From Deferribacteraceae bacterium (lineage in GTDB: Bacteria; Chrysiogenota; Deferribacteres; Deferribacterales; Deferrivibrionaceae): DNA of 44,768 nt. The stretch is taken from NCBI GenBank assembly GCA_020054865.1, contig JAIHAR010000015.1, positions 1 through 44,768 of the forward strand, written 5' to 3'. The stretch's first letter is position 1. The number at the start of each line of letters is the position of its first letter. Both the position numbers and the translations under genes were made by a program. The notes under the pieces were generated by a model, which saw only the letters and a list, made by a program, of their open reading frames with translations, ran no database searches and was not told the origin of the DNA. Shown one piece after another: positions 35,902 through 44,692 of the stretch.

Positions 35902-36712
35902 TTTTAACTCCCAAACTACTCTTTAGAGCATTTTTTGAAACCGGCAATACCATAGGCTTTTTTGACACAGGGTTTATATCTGTCACAATTACAGTTTGGT
36001 AAACTTCTTCAAGTATTTCATATGTAATAATTTCCTCAGGCTTACCCGATTTAAATATTGCTCCATCATTTAGTAAAATTAAGTCGCTGCAATATTCGGC
36101 AGCTAAGTTCAAGTCATGCAAGATACAGACAATTGTCAATCCCATATTTTCATTTAACTCTTGTAACAAATCTAATATCTTTATTTGATAATTTAAATCA
36201 AGATGTGCGGTAGGCTCATCCAAAAACAAAATTTCAGGCTCCTGCGCTAAGGCCGAACATATAGCCACCACCTGCTGCTGTCCCCCACTTAATTCATACA
36301 TATATCTATTTTCATAGTGCAAAATATCAAATATTTTCATATATTTATGTGCTATTTCCCTATCTTTCCCCGTTTCAAAGAGTTGGAAACTTTTAAAATG
36401 AGGAAGCCTTCCTGCAAGAATAAAGTCAATCACTTTTATATCCTTATTCTCCACAAACTGACTTACATAAGCAATTTTTTTACTCCTCTGCTTTTGGTTA
36501 TAAGAATAAAAATCCTTTTCATCTAAAAAAATGCTGCCACTAAAAGGTTTTAATATTCCTGTCATTGTCTTTAAAAGTGTAGATTTTCCCGAGCCATTTG
36601 GGCCTATAATTCCATAAAATTTTGATTTATAGATAGTTAAGTTTATCCCTTTTAAAGAAAACCCTTTTTCATATCCCGAAATTATATTTTCAAGCCTCAA
36701 GATTTTAGTCAT
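35888..36712 (-). CDS. btuD: Cobalamin ABC transporter ATPase BtuD
   Basis: This cytoplasmic ATPase powers the BtuCD importer. It has Walker A GIIGPNGSGKSTLLKTM, the Q-loop SQFVENKDI, signature LSGGQQQVVAI, Walker B ILFLDEPTAHLDL and the H-loop CILHDLNLAAEYC. FecE/BtuD-type iron-siderophore ATPases share this plan, so the substrate call rests on the operon. It has 274 residues, with a C-terminal extension after the nucleotide-binding domain (VIVTDINPVSKKPMVLPV). It overlaps btuC by 4 bp. Confidence 0.92.
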   Translation of the reverse strand: MTKILRLENIISGYEKGFSLKGINLTIYKSKFYGIIGPNGSGKSTLLKTMTGILKPFSGSIFLDEKDFYSYNQKQRSKKIAYVSQFVENKDIKVIDFILAGRLPHFKSFQLFETGKDREIAHKYMKIFDILHYENRYMYELSGGQQQVVAICSALAQEPEILFLDEPTAHLDLNYQIKILDLLQELNENMGLTIVCILHDLNLAAEYCSDLILLNDGAIFKSGKPEEIITYEILEEVYQTVIVTDINPVSKKPMVLPVSKNALKSSLGVKIDKK

Positions 36713-37677
36713 GCCCTCTTCTCTTTTCTGAAAATATAGATAAAAAATATTCCGCCAAGAATTCCGGTAACAACACCCACAGGTAACTCATTCGGATAAA
36801 TTATTTTAGAAGCAATAAAATCTGAAAGCATCAAAAAAATTGCTCCACCTAAGAATGAGGCTATAAATAATATTCTAAAGTCATTATAAAACAATTTTCT
36901 CATTATATGAGGAATAATTAAACCTATAAATCCAATTATCCCTGTAACAGATACAGATGCTGCCGTTAACAAAGAAGAAAGGATTACCGTTATTTTGATA
37001 ACCTGCTCCACATTTACTCCTAATGTAGCACCCTTGTCATAACCAAACTGCAAAGCATTTAATTTGTTTGCAAAAAGATAAAATATTAAAAGTCCAAAAA
37101 GTGTAATGCAGCCCAAAGCTATGTTTAGATTATTTTGAGCATTGCTGAGCGAGCCCATCATCCAAAAAATTATTCCATGCAAATTTTGCGTATTTGAAAC
37201 AGCTAAAATCAGCATTAAAACAGATGATGAGATAAAACTTATCATAACGCCGATTAGAAGTAATGTTTTTATATCCAACTTATAATTTTTTATTGCAATT
37301 ACATAAAGTAGCAAAAGGACCAGGATTGCTCCTAAAAAACCGGCACTAATTAGTAAAAAAACTCCAAATATTTTATTTAAAGATAGACTCAGGGCAACTG
37401 CGACACCAACCGCAGCACCACCAGAAACACCCAAAGTATATGGCTCTACTAAACTATTACGGAAAACTCCCTGCAACGCAGCACCGCATATTGAAAGACT
37501 ACCACCTGCAAGTATTGCTAACACAGCCCTAGGCAACCTTAAATTTAATAAGATTGTTTTATCAATATCCGAAGATTTCTCAAACAGATGAAGCCCATAT
37601 GTAATATTAAAATAAGCTATTATAATCAATATAAAAAAAAGAATAATTATCTTAACAAGCGCTCTCTTTTTATTCAT
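36709..37677 (-). CDS. btuC: Cobalamin ABC transporter permease BtuC (FecCD family)
   Basis: This polytopic inner-membrane permease pairs with BtuD and receives B12 from BtuF. About ten membrane segments fit. Family motifs are LRLPRAVLAILAGGSLSICGAALQG, PYTLGVSGGAAVG, MMGSLSNA and GFIGLIIPHIMRKLF, followed by DFIAS. It has 322 residues. Substrate assignment comes from the operon, since FecCD permeases for iron look alike. It overlaps cbiB by 8 bp. Confidence 0.92.
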   Translation of the reverse strand: MNKKRALVKIIILFFILIIIAYFNITYGLHLFEKSSDIDKTILLNLRLPRAVLAILAGGSLSICGAALQGVFRNSLVEPYTLGVSGGAAVGVAVALSLSLNKIFGVFLLISAGFLGAILVLLLLYVIAIKNYKLDIKTLLLIGVMISFISSSVLMLILAVSNTQNLHGIIFWMMGSLSNAQNNLNIALGCITLFGLLIFYLFANKLNALQFGYDKGATLGVNVEQVIKITVILSSLLTAASVSVTGIIGFIGLIIPHIMRKLFYNDFRILFIASFLGGAIFLMLSDFIASKIIYPNELPVGVVTGILGGIFFIYIFRKEKRA

Positions 37678-38608
37678 ATAAATTCAGCCTAAATACAGTA
37701 ATAATGATTACAAATAAAACAGTAACTTTCATATTTATGCTGCATACATCAAGAATATCCTTTTTTAAAATGATTCTATCATTGTTACCAATGGTGCCTT
37801 TATCAATCTTTATATTATTGTAATAGTTTACTCCGCCAAGCTGACAATTTAAAAAACCTGCAATTGCAGCTTCAGGGTAACCTGAATTTGGACTTGTGTG
37901 AGCTCGTGCAAACTTTTTAACACTTTTAAGTACATCATCTCTCAAAGTAACGACGTATATCAACAAGGCAGTTAACCTTGCCGGGATAAAATTTAACAAA
38001 TCATCCATTTTTGCTGAAAAATATCCGAAATTTCTATACTTATCATTTTTATAACCGACTATAGAATCAAGGGTATTTACGGTTTTATATACATAAAGAA
38101 AATAAATTCCACCTAAGAAATAGTAAAACAGAGGTGCTATAACCCCGTCACACAAATTTTCTGAGGTAGTTTCAATTACCGCCTTTCTTATCTGATTTTC
38201 ATCAAACCGATTTGTATCTCTACCCACAATAAGGCTTAACTCTTTCCTTGCAGTTTCAATATCATTACAACTTAATTTACTTTCAATACTTTTGGCTCTG
38301 GTTATCAACTCTTTATTTGAAATTCCAAAATACACAAGCAGCGATAAAATAAATATTCTGTAATATGGGGTCTCAAATATATTTATCACTAAACTAATTA
38401 AAAAATATACCGCCAATATACAGCTAATAAGATAAAATAAACCGTAAAGCTTCATTTTAGCAGAATTTTCGGTCTTCTTATAAAATATTTTTTCAAAAAA
38501 TGTTGATATTTTACCTATCAGTCTTATTGGGTGAAATCTACTTTCAGGATCACCAAAAACAAAATCCAGAGCAAGCCCAATTATCAGAGGAATAACAAAA
38601 TCATTCAT
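37670..38608 (-). CDS. cbiB: Adenosylcobinamide-phosphate synthase CbiB (CobD of aerobes)
   Basis: CbiB, an integral membrane enzyme, attaches aminopropanol phosphate to cobyric acid, giving cobinamide phosphate. N-terminal LALDFVFGDPESRFHPIRLIG is a clear family signature. AVIETTSENLCDGVIAPLFYYFLGG, the DSIVGYKNDKYRNFGYFSAKMDD stretch and the C-terminal SPNSGYPEAAIAGFL follow. It has 312 residues with several membrane helices. It overlaps the upstream aminotransferase-like gene and btuC by 8 bp each. Confidence 0.95.
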   Translation of the reverse strand: MNDFVIPLIIGLALDFVFGDPESRFHPIRLIGKISTFFEKIFYKKTENSAKMKLYGLFYLISCILAVYFLISLVINIFETPYYRIFILSLLVYFGISNKELITRAKSIESKLSCNDIETARKELSLIVGRDTNRFDENQIRKAVIETTSENLCDGVIAPLFYYFLGGIYFLYVYKTVNTLDSIVGYKNDKYRNFGYFSAKMDDLLNFIPARLTALLIYVVTLRDDVLKSVKKFARAHTSPNSGYPEAAIAGFLNCQLGGVNYYNNIKIDKGTIGNNDRIILKKDILDVCSINMKVTVLFVIIITVFRLNLYE

Positions 38609-39605
38609 AGAATTTCCTTATCCCTTTAATCAATATCAGGTTTTTCTCCCTCAATTGAGATGCAATTCTGAAATGCTTTTCAGAAAGTCCTCTAAAATTA
38701 GAAGCATCTCTAATTAATACTGAGAAGTTCTTTGCAAGAAAATCTTTTAATTTTGAAGCTTTGGCATCGCTTTTACACAAGAAAAAGTTGAGTTCACTAA
38801 AACAAACTTCCACACCTTTTATCTTAGCCATTTCACTTTGTAACCATTTTGACTCATTGATCATCAATTCAACAGGCGGTTTCAAGTATTCATAATTGTC
38901 AACTATTAATTCCCCTGCCAGAAGGGCAAGTGAATTAATACTCCAGGTAATTTGCAGACTGTAAATCTGCTTTACAATCTTCTCATTCGCAACCAGATAT
39001 CCCAATCTTAAGCCTGGCAAAGCAAAAGTTTTTGTAAACGATCTTAAAACTAATAAATTTTTATATTTATCAACGTATTTTACCAGAGATATATCTTTCA
39101 GAATAAAATCTTCATATGTCTCATCAATTACAAAAAAGGTATTTTTATATCTATTTAAGTAAAAAATAATTTCCTCTCTTTCAAAAAACTTCCCGTCAGG
39201 ATTGTTTGGATTGCAGAGAAAAATCAGGGTTACATCATCGGTTATATCTTCAAGCCTATTAATAAATTGCAATTTGTGACCAAATTTTTCGGCTGCTTTT
39301 TCATATTCTATAAATGTCGGAATCAGGATAGCTGTTTTTGCGCTTTTAAACAATTCTGCCACCAGATATATACCTTCAATTGAACCATTTAAAACAAGAA
39401 AATTGTCCGATGAAATATCAAAAAAAGACGATAATTTCTTTTTTAGCCTTCTGCTTTCTATATCCGGATAACGCTCAAATTCATCTATATGCCCAACCAA
39501 ATACGATTTCAATTTATCATGCATACCGTAAGGGGAAATATTTGTACTGAAATCATATTTAATATCCTCAAACTCAGAAATATTTCCGCCGTGCCCTTTT
39601 AACAT
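38601..39605 (-). CDS. cobD: L-threonine-O-3-phosphate decarboxylase CobD-like
   Basis: CobD (Salmonella naming) makes (R)-1-aminopropan-2-ol phosphate for CbiB from threonine phosphate, using PLP. The 334-residue fold I aminotransferase-like protein begins MLKGHGGNISEFEDIKYDF. It has IFLCNPNNPDGKFF, the VIDETYEDFIL Asp/Tyr site, the PLP-lysine region LRSFTKTFALPGLRLGYLV, and a C-terminal Arg in the FRIASQLREKN segment. Histidinol-phosphate aminotransferase is close in sequence; the gene's position next to cbiB decides. I chose ATG 39605, overlapping the cbiP end, over a TTG five codons earlier. Confidence 0.9.
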   Translation of the reverse strand: MLKGHGGNISEFEDIKYDFSTNISPYGMHDKLKSYLVGHIDEFERYPDIESRRLKKKLSSFFDISSDNFLVLNGSIEGIYLVAELFKSAKTAILIPTFIEYEKAAEKFGHKLQFINRLEDITDDVTLIFLCNPNNPDGKFFEREEIIFYLNRYKNTFFVIDETYEDFILKDISLVKYVDKYKNLLVLRSFTKTFALPGLRLGYLVANEKIVKQIYSLQITWSINSLALLAGELIVDNYEYLKPPVELMINESKWLQSEMAKIKGVEVCFSELNFFLCKSDAKASKLKDFLAKNFSVLIRDASNFRGLSEKHFRIASQLREKNLILIKGIRKFYE

Positions 39606-41068
39606 TTTCCACTCATACAATCATATATATAGTTTATATTAAGGGAGCTTCTCAAAATATCTGCCAATTTATCATACTGCCTATCTTTAAATGCGGCAAA
39701 GTCTTCTAAAGTTATCTCTTTTCTAATAATATCTCTCAATACAATACTGTTGTCGAAAATACCGTGAATATATGTACCAAAACACTTTTCATTCAATAGG
39801 AAGCCTTCAGCAGAACCATCTTCAAAAAAGTTTAGAGGGCTATTTTCAAAAAATGTTGTTTCCCCCATATGAATCTCATAACCTATACATTTTTCAGGAT
39901 AATTTTTATATCTAAAACTTCGTTGTACCGTTTTTTTATCTTTGGTCATCCTTGTAACTATTGGGAAAATACCTATACCATCAATCTCTTGAACATCACT
40001 TTCCACCCCATAAGGGTCGAATATTTTTCTCCCCAAAATCTGAAAACCGCCACATATCCCTATCACACCTTTACCACTATTAAAATGTTTTTTAATTGCT
40101 CTATCAAAGCCCTTCTTTTTTAAATATAACATATCAGAGATGCTATTTTTGCTGCCTGGAACAATAATCAGATCTGCATCATCCAGCTCCTCAGGATTTT
40201 CCGTATAAAACAGATTTACATCATCGATACGCTCAAATGGAGCAAAATCAGTAAAATTGGACATATGTTTCAACAGCACCACTGCTACTTTAAAAATTTT
40301 GCTTTTATCCGGATATCTTTTTTTACAATTTAAACTGTCCTCTTCATCAAGATAAATATCCCTAAAGTATGGTATTACACCAACAACAGGAACACCGGTT
40401 AACTGTTCAATAGTTTTTTTACCATCTTCAAAAAGTGAAATGTCACCTCTAAATTTGTTTATTATAAAACCTTTGATTAATTTCCTATCTTCCTCTTTTA
40501 ATAACTTATAATGTCCGTAAATATTCCCTATGACACCGCCTTTATCAATATCAGCAATTAAAAATACCGCAGCATTTGTAAACCTTGCCACAGGCATATT
40601 AACAATATCTTTTTCCCACAAATTCATTTCACTAATACTGCCTGCACCCTCAATAAGTATCGGGAAATATTTATTTTGTAGATAGTAATAGGAATTTTTA
40701 ACCTCTTGAAAAAAATTGTTTTTCAAATCATTACCAAAATAATCCTTAGCAGAAAAATTTCCTATAGGTTTGCCATTTAATACAATCTGACTCTCAGTAT
40801 CCTTATTAGGCTTTAAAAGAATTGGATTCATCTGCACTTCAGGCTCAACCTTGCAACTTTCTGCCTGCATTGCTTGAGCCCTGCCAATTTCAAGACCATC
40901 TTTTGTGACAAAACTGTTAAGTGCCATATTTTGAGCTTTAAATGGTGCCGGATTAAAACCATCCTGTTTTAAAATTCTCCCAATACCTGCTACAATTATG
41001 CTTTTACCCACATCTGAGCCGGTGCCAACAAACATCAAAGGTCTACAGTTATTTTTTAGACCCCTCAT
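39599..41068 (-). CDS. cbiP: Cobyric acid synthase CbiP (CobQ)
   Basis: CbiP amidates four side chains of adenosylcobyrinic acid a,c-diamide with glutamine and ATP. The N-terminal dethiobiotin synthetase-like ATPase domain has FVGTGSDVGKSIIVAGIGRIL and FKAQNMALNSFVT. The C-terminal glutamine amidotransferase domain has GICGGFQILGRKIFD (nucleophile Cys), GYEIHMGET and GTYIHGIFDN (His). The 489-residue length is standard. Its presence implies that cobyrinate a,c-diamide is made or obtained elsewhere. The start overlaps the btuF stop by 4 bp. Confidence 0.95.
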   Translation of the reverse strand: MRGLKNNCRPLMFVGTGSDVGKSIIVAGIGRILKQDGFNPAPFKAQNMALNSFVTKDGLEIGRAQAMQAESCKVEPEVQMNPILLKPNKDTESQIVLNGKPIGNFSAKDYFGNDLKNNFFQEVKNSYYYLQNKYFPILIEGAGSISEMNLWEKDIVNMPVARFTNAAVFLIADIDKGGVIGNIYGHYKLLKEEDRKLIKGFIINKFRGDISLFEDGKKTIEQLTGVPVVGVIPYFRDIYLDEEDSLNCKKRYPDKSKIFKVAVVLLKHMSNFTDFAPFERIDDVNLFYTENPEELDDADLIIVPGSKNSISDMLYLKKKGFDRAIKKHFNSGKGVIGICGGFQILGRKIFDPYGVESDVQEIDGIGIFPIVTRMTKDKKTVQRSFRYKNYPEKCIGYEIHMGETTFFENSPLNFFEDGSAEGFLLNEKCFGTYIHGIFDNSIVLRDIIRKEITLEDFAAFKDRQYDKLADILRSSLNINYIYDCMSGKC

Positions 41069-41901
41069 CTGTTTACAAGCTCGCCTAAATTTTCAATCAA
41101 ATCAATTAAATCCGGCAGGTAAGGGCTGCCAAGCCTGTCAGCGTCCACTATAAATAAATTATCCATTTTTACTGCATTTATAAAACTATATCTCTTTAAA
41201 TCATTAACAATATCATCAGCAATTGCTCCCATATTCATTATGAATATTGCATCCGGGTTTCCTTTTAAAATAAATTCCTTTGAAATAATTCCGGAATTCA
41301 AATTTCCTGCAATATTTACTCCATTGATAATGTTTATTATATCGTCTATGTACGTATTTTTTGGAGCCGTAAAAAGTGGATTTGCACCGATTAAAAAAAT
41401 AATTTTCTTCCTATCTTTATGTAAAAATTTAGCTTTAATCTTTTCTAATCTACTTTTTGACTGGTCTACAATTTTTTCTGCTTCCTGTACTCTACCTGTG
41501 ATTTTCCCTAATCTTGATACAGTTTTAAAAATATCCTCAATACTTTTTGGATACTCAAATATTTCAACATTAACATTTAAGCTTTTAAGCTTTTCTATAC
41601 TCTTTAAGTTTGTCAAAGAATTTGCTATTACCACATCAGGTTTTAACTGCAAAATAGCTTCAATATTAATTGTAGAAACCGAGCCTATTACTTTTGCGTT
41701 CGCACCCTTTTTCTGAGCTAAAGGGCAATAACTTGTGCATCCCACTATATTCCTTTCAATACCAAGGGCCATTAACTGTTTTGTAATTGAAGGGGTAAGT
41801 GACACTATCCTGATATCTTTTGCATAAACAGATACCTGAAATAAAAATATAAATATAAAGGCGACACAAAGTCGCCTTAAAAATTTAGAAATTATAAACA
41901 T
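41065..41901 (-). CDS. btuF: Periplasmic cobalamin-binding protein BtuF
   Basis: BtuF captures B12 in the periplasm and delivers it to BtuCD. A signal peptide (about 1-27, ending VSVYA) is followed by a cluster-A binding-protein fold of 250 residues. It has IRIVSLTPSITKQLMALGIE, LKPDVVIANSLTN, LIGANPLFTAPKNTYIDDIINIINGVNIAG (helix and hinge region) and YLPDLIDLIENLGELV. There is no lipobox. The first codons of the signal peptide form a terminator-like hairpin (41858-41878). It overlaps the btuB end by 17 bp and cbiP by 4 bp. Confidence 0.92.
   Translation of the reverse strand: MFIISKFLRRLCVAFIFIFLFQVSVYAKDIRIVSLTPSITKQLMALGIERNIVGCTSYCPLAQKKGANAKVIGSVSTINIEAILQLKPDVVIANSLTNLKSIEKLKSLNVNVEIFEYPKSIEDIFKTVSRLGKITGRVQEAEKIVDQSKSRLEKIKAKFLHKDRKKIIFLIGANPLFTAPKNTYIDDIINIINGVNIAGNLNSGIISKEFILKGNPDAIFIMNMGAIADDIVNDLKRYSFINAVKMDNLFIVDADRLGSPYLPDLIDLIENLGELVNR
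41840..41878 (-). terminator. Terminator-like hairpin inside the btuF signal-peptide codons, just after the btuB stop
   Basis: On the minus strand AAGGCGAC-TTTGT-GTCGCCTT forms a perfect 8-bp stem with a 5-base loop. It is followed by a T-rich stretch (TATATTTATATTTTTATTT). It begins 6 bp after the btuB stop and encodes LRRLCVAF of BtuF. It has every mark of an intrinsic terminator but lies in coding DNA, so partial termination is likely if it functions. Confidence 0.62.
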
Positions 41902-43888
41902 ATTTTAATGTGCCTTTATAATTTCTTTCAGGCATAGGATAACCTTCTACATAGGCATAATCTTTATCAAACAGATTGTTAATATCTAATTTTAAATACA
42001 AATTACCTGCCCTTTTGAATTTAATTAATCTCTTACCCACACTCAAATCACCTACAGTAAAAGAACCTTTGTATTTTCTTGTAGTGGTATATGTTGCAGG
42101 GTCATAGTCATCTACCAATTGTTTGCCTGTATAAGCAAAATTCAGCCTGCAGTAAAAATCATTAGGATTGTTGGTAACAAACAACCCATAACTTGCTTGA
42201 AGTCTTGACACATAAAGAAGCTTAACATCATTTGTATCATCATAAAATTTGTCATAATAAACAAAATTCAGATATGGCTCAATAATTACCGGCAATTTAA
42301 ATAGCCCGCCGATATCAAACTTTATATTGCCTTCAATACCTTCAATCGTTGCTTTTCCACTATTTATCCAGGTTATGTAAGATTGTGTTACTGTTTCAGT
42401 TACTGTTTCAGTTATTATTTTATCTTTATATTTTGTATAAAAATATGTCAAATAGCCATTTAACAACATATAGTTGTAGTCAATTCCAATCTCATAAGTC
42501 TTACTCGTCTCAGGATCAAGATCAGGATTACCTTTGTAAGGCATACCCCATACAGAATAATCAGCATTTAATTGATCCGCCTGAGGAATAACATATGCTT
42601 CCCCATAACTTCCCCTTAAAGAAATATTTTTCGAAAAGTTATACTTTAGGCCAAAAGATAATGTAGTAGGCTTTTTTTCTGTTTCTTGAGCTTTTACATC
42701 GCTTCTTAAAGGAGTTTCTTTGATTTTTAACTCGTAAATATCATACCTTAACCCGGCACTTAAAATAAGTTTTTCATTTAATAGTTTTAATTTTGGTAAA
42801 ATAAATAACCCAAAGTCAGAATATTCGCTATCGGGATTATAGGGAGCAGTATTTTCAGAATTTCTATTAATTGTTTCATAACTATTGTAATCAAAACCTG
42901 TAGTCAGCTCAATCAATGCTCTTTTGTAAAAAATATTACCCTGAATACCTTTAAATTCAGTTTTGTAATAATTTTCTGAATTTGAGCCCCCAAAATCATC
43001 CCTGTCAGGGTCGTGATACGTTTTTTCCTCTTCCCCCTTAAAAACCTTGAAGTTCCAGCTGATTTTTTCGCCATTTCTCGCAAAATCAAAATCATAAGAT
43101 TCAAGTTTTTTATTTTGATAATCATCAAGATACAATGCTAAATTATCCATAGTATATTGTTGTTTATTGTTATAGCCGATATCCCCTGAGTCAAATTTAT
43201 TATAAACAAATCCAATTCTATCCAATTTATTAAAGGTATAGCCGACATTTGCAGAAATACTTTTCTCACCGATATCTGTTTTCGGATATGTCCCCATATC
43301 GGTATCATAATCATCTGCATCCATATTTTTTAGAACCAATGCAAAGTCAAAACCATTCTTTTTACCATTAGCCCCAACAGTAACACTTTTGTAATCAAAG
43401 CTGCCGAGTGACCCTTCTATAAAAAATTCACCTTTTTCTTTACCTTGTTTCAATATAATATTTACTACGCCACCCATTGCAGCAGAGCCATACTGAATAC
43501 CGGCAGGGCCCCTTATGATTTCTATCTTTTCAACATTAGTCATAGGTATCAAAGATAAGTTACCGGTGCCAGCCCTTCGGCCATTAATCAAAATCAACAC
43601 TTTACCCCTCAAATCTGTTCCGTGGGTATCTGTCCTGAACCCCCTGATATCTATTGAGGTTGAAAGCCCCGGATAATCGTGAATATGCCCCATGCTTATC
43701 TGCTTTAAAAAGTCAGCTACATTCTGAGCATTATATGTTTTAAGTTCTTCCTCCTCATAAACCAATACTTTTTGAGGAATCATTTCTTTACTTTCACCGA
43801 TTCTATTTCCAGTTACAATTACGGTTTCAATAGCAAATACATTTAAAGAAAAAAGTAATATTAATAGACTTACATAAAAATTTTTCAT
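41885..43888 (-). CDS. btuB: TonB-dependent cobalamin receptor BtuB
   Basis: BtuB is the outer-membrane receptor that imports cobalamin and other corrinoids using TonB. The signal peptide (MKNFYVSLLILLFSLNVFA) is followed by a TonB box (ETVIVTG), a plug domain (ISMGHIHDYPGLSTSIDIRGF, NGRRAGTGNLSLIPMTNVEKIEIIRGP, GSAAMGGVVNIILKQ) and a 22-strand-type barrel. It ends with an aromatic residue (KGTLKYVYNF), as barrels do. It has 667 residues. Assignment to cobalamin rests on the adjacent B12 riboswitch and operon, since plug motifs alone are general. AACTGGAGG lies just before the ATG. It is the first gene of the operon. Confidence 0.93.
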   Translation of the reverse strand: MKNFYVSLLILLFSLNVFAIETVIVTGNRIGESKEMIPQKVLVYEEEELKTYNAQNVADFLKQISMGHIHDYPGLSTSIDIRGFRTDTHGTDLRGKVLILINGRRAGTGNLSLIPMTNVEKIEIIRGPAGIQYGSAAMGGVVNIILKQGKEKGEFFIEGSLGSFDYKSVTVGANGKKNGFDFALVLKNMDADDYDTDMGTYPKTDIGEKSISANVGYTFNKLDRIGFVYNKFDSGDIGYNNKQQYTMDNLALYLDDYQNKKLESYDFDFARNGEKISWNFKVFKGEEEKTYHDPDRDDFGGSNSENYYKTEFKGIQGNIFYKRALIELTTGFDYNSYETINRNSENTAPYNPDSEYSDFGLFILPKLKLLNEKLILSAGLRYDIYELKIKETPLRSDVKAQETEKKPTTLSFGLKYNFSKNISLRGSYGEAYVIPQADQLNADYSVWGMPYKGNPDLDPETSKTYEIGIDYNYMLLNGYLTYFYTKYKDKIITETVTETVTQSYITWINSGKATIEGIEGNIKFDIGGLFKLPVIIEPYLNFVYYDKFYDDTNDVKLLYVSRLQASYGLFVTNNPNDFYCRLNFAYTGKQLVDDYDPATYTTTRKYKGSFTVGDLSVGKRLIKFKRAGNLYLKLDINNLFDKDYAYVEGYPMPERNYKGTLKYVYNF

Positions 43889-43995
43889 AAATACAATAAC
43901 CTCCAGTTTTAAATATTATTCAGTTAGAAAAGAGAAAAGTATGAAGTTATGTAAAAAGACAACGCATCCTGGCCTCCTTATCCACGTAAGGTATT

Positions 43996-44132
43996 TCATA
44001 GGGGGTATCCTGGCTCACCTTCAACCTACTTGCCAGCCTTCCCACTATTAAAAGCAGTGGCTAATTTGGCTTTCGTCAGGCTCACAGTTGCGGGACAGCG
44101 CCGGATTTTCACCGGACTTCCCCAACCTATGA
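43996..44132 (-). ncRNA. Cobalamin riboswitch controlling btuB and the downstream operon
   Basis: On the minus strand the hallmark segments are present in order: GGGGAAGTCCGGTGAAAATC, then CGGCGCTGTCCCGCAACTGT, GCCTGACG, the B12 box AGCCACTGC, and GAGCCAGGATACC. Closing stem P1 pairs TCATAGG-tt-GGGG (44132-44120) with CCCCCTATGA (44005-43996). Adenosylcobalamin-type riboswitches lower expression when the ligand is bound. The region after the aptamer (43889-43995) holds only a 5-bp hairpin (43976-43991) and no clear terminator, so whether control is at transcription or translation is open. Confidence 0.95.
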
Positions 44133-44139
44133 TATATGA

Positions 44140-44168
44140 ATTTTATTAAAAAAATAAGGTTTTGTCAA
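44140..44168 (-). promoter_or_regulatory. Promoter for the riboswitch-btuB-cob operon
   Basis: On the minus strand a perfect TTGACA (44168-44163) and TAAAAT (44145-44140) are separated by 17 bp. Transcription would begin about 7 bases later, essentially at the first bases of riboswitch stem P1. Confidence 0.78.
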
Positions 44169-44248
44169 TTAAGCATTTACCCTGTTAAACAAAATCAAAC
44201 TTTTTTAAAAAATATAAACAAAAAGTTAAACAATAAAACAAAAATGAC

Positions 44249-44277
44249 TTGAAACTACTGATAATTTATACTAATAT
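44249..44277 (+). promoter_or_regulatory. Promoter for the TRAP binding-protein gene
   Basis: TTGAAA (44249-44254) and TAATAT (44272-44277) with a 17-bp spacer precede the gene by about 60 bp. It diverges from the riboswitch promoter. Confidence 0.5.
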
Positions 44278-44338
44278 TATCCACATAATTTAAACAATGT
44301 TCTAAATGTTTAAATATTACTAAATCAAGGAGGCGTAG

Positions 44339-44692
44339 ATGAAAAGAAGAGAGTTTTTAAAAAAAGCTACCCTAACAACTATTACTGGTCTTACTTTAGG
44401 TAGCAGTATGTTGGTAAGTTCATGTACAAATAGTAAGCAAAAAGAAGAAAAAGTAGAAGCAACAAACATAATAACTAGAAAATCTTTTGAATGGAAAATG
44501 GTAACTACCTGGCCACCTAACTTCCCAGTTTTTGGCGAAAGCGCAAACTTTATAGCCAAGTGGATTGAAGAAATGTCTGAAGGTAGACTTAAAATACATG
44601 TATACGCCGGAGGAGAGCTTGTACCGGCGCTTCAAGCTTTTGATGCCGTTGGGCAAGGTATGGTTGAAATGTATAATGCCCCCGGAAAATGA
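44339..44692 (+). pseudogene. Truncated TRAP transporter substrate-binding protein (DctP family), Tat signal
   Basis: TRAP binding proteins deliver organic acids or similar ligands to a secondary permease. The start has a twin-arginine signal (MKRREFLKK) with a possible lipobox (LVSSC). The mature N-terminus resembles DctP/TakP proteins (WKMVTTWPPNFPVFGE, GGELVPALQAFDAVGQGMVEM). Family members have about 350 residues. Here homology stops at MYNAP and a TGA follows after 117 residues. In relatives a YYW-x-GK-like segment would come next. The following 75 bp do not continue the protein in any frame I could read, and end with AAAGGGGG, a likely ribosome site for another gene. GGAGG precedes ATG 44339. 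An inserted element is the best explanation. Confidence 0.72.

Noticed and set aside
41240-41716. 158-codon plus-strand open frame opposite btuF
   Set aside because: It lies entirely antisense to btuF and has no start context or family resemblance.
42370-42420. Short tandem repeat in btuB (two copies of a 12-bp unit, giving TETVTETVT)
   Set aside because: Only two copies and in frame, so it cannot act as a phase-variation switch; it probably reflects a small duplication in a barrel loop.
43889-43995. Intrinsic terminator as the riboswitch expression platform
   Set aside because: Only a 5-bp hairpin (CCTTA/TAAGG) with no directly adjoining U-run was found, so I left the control mechanism open.
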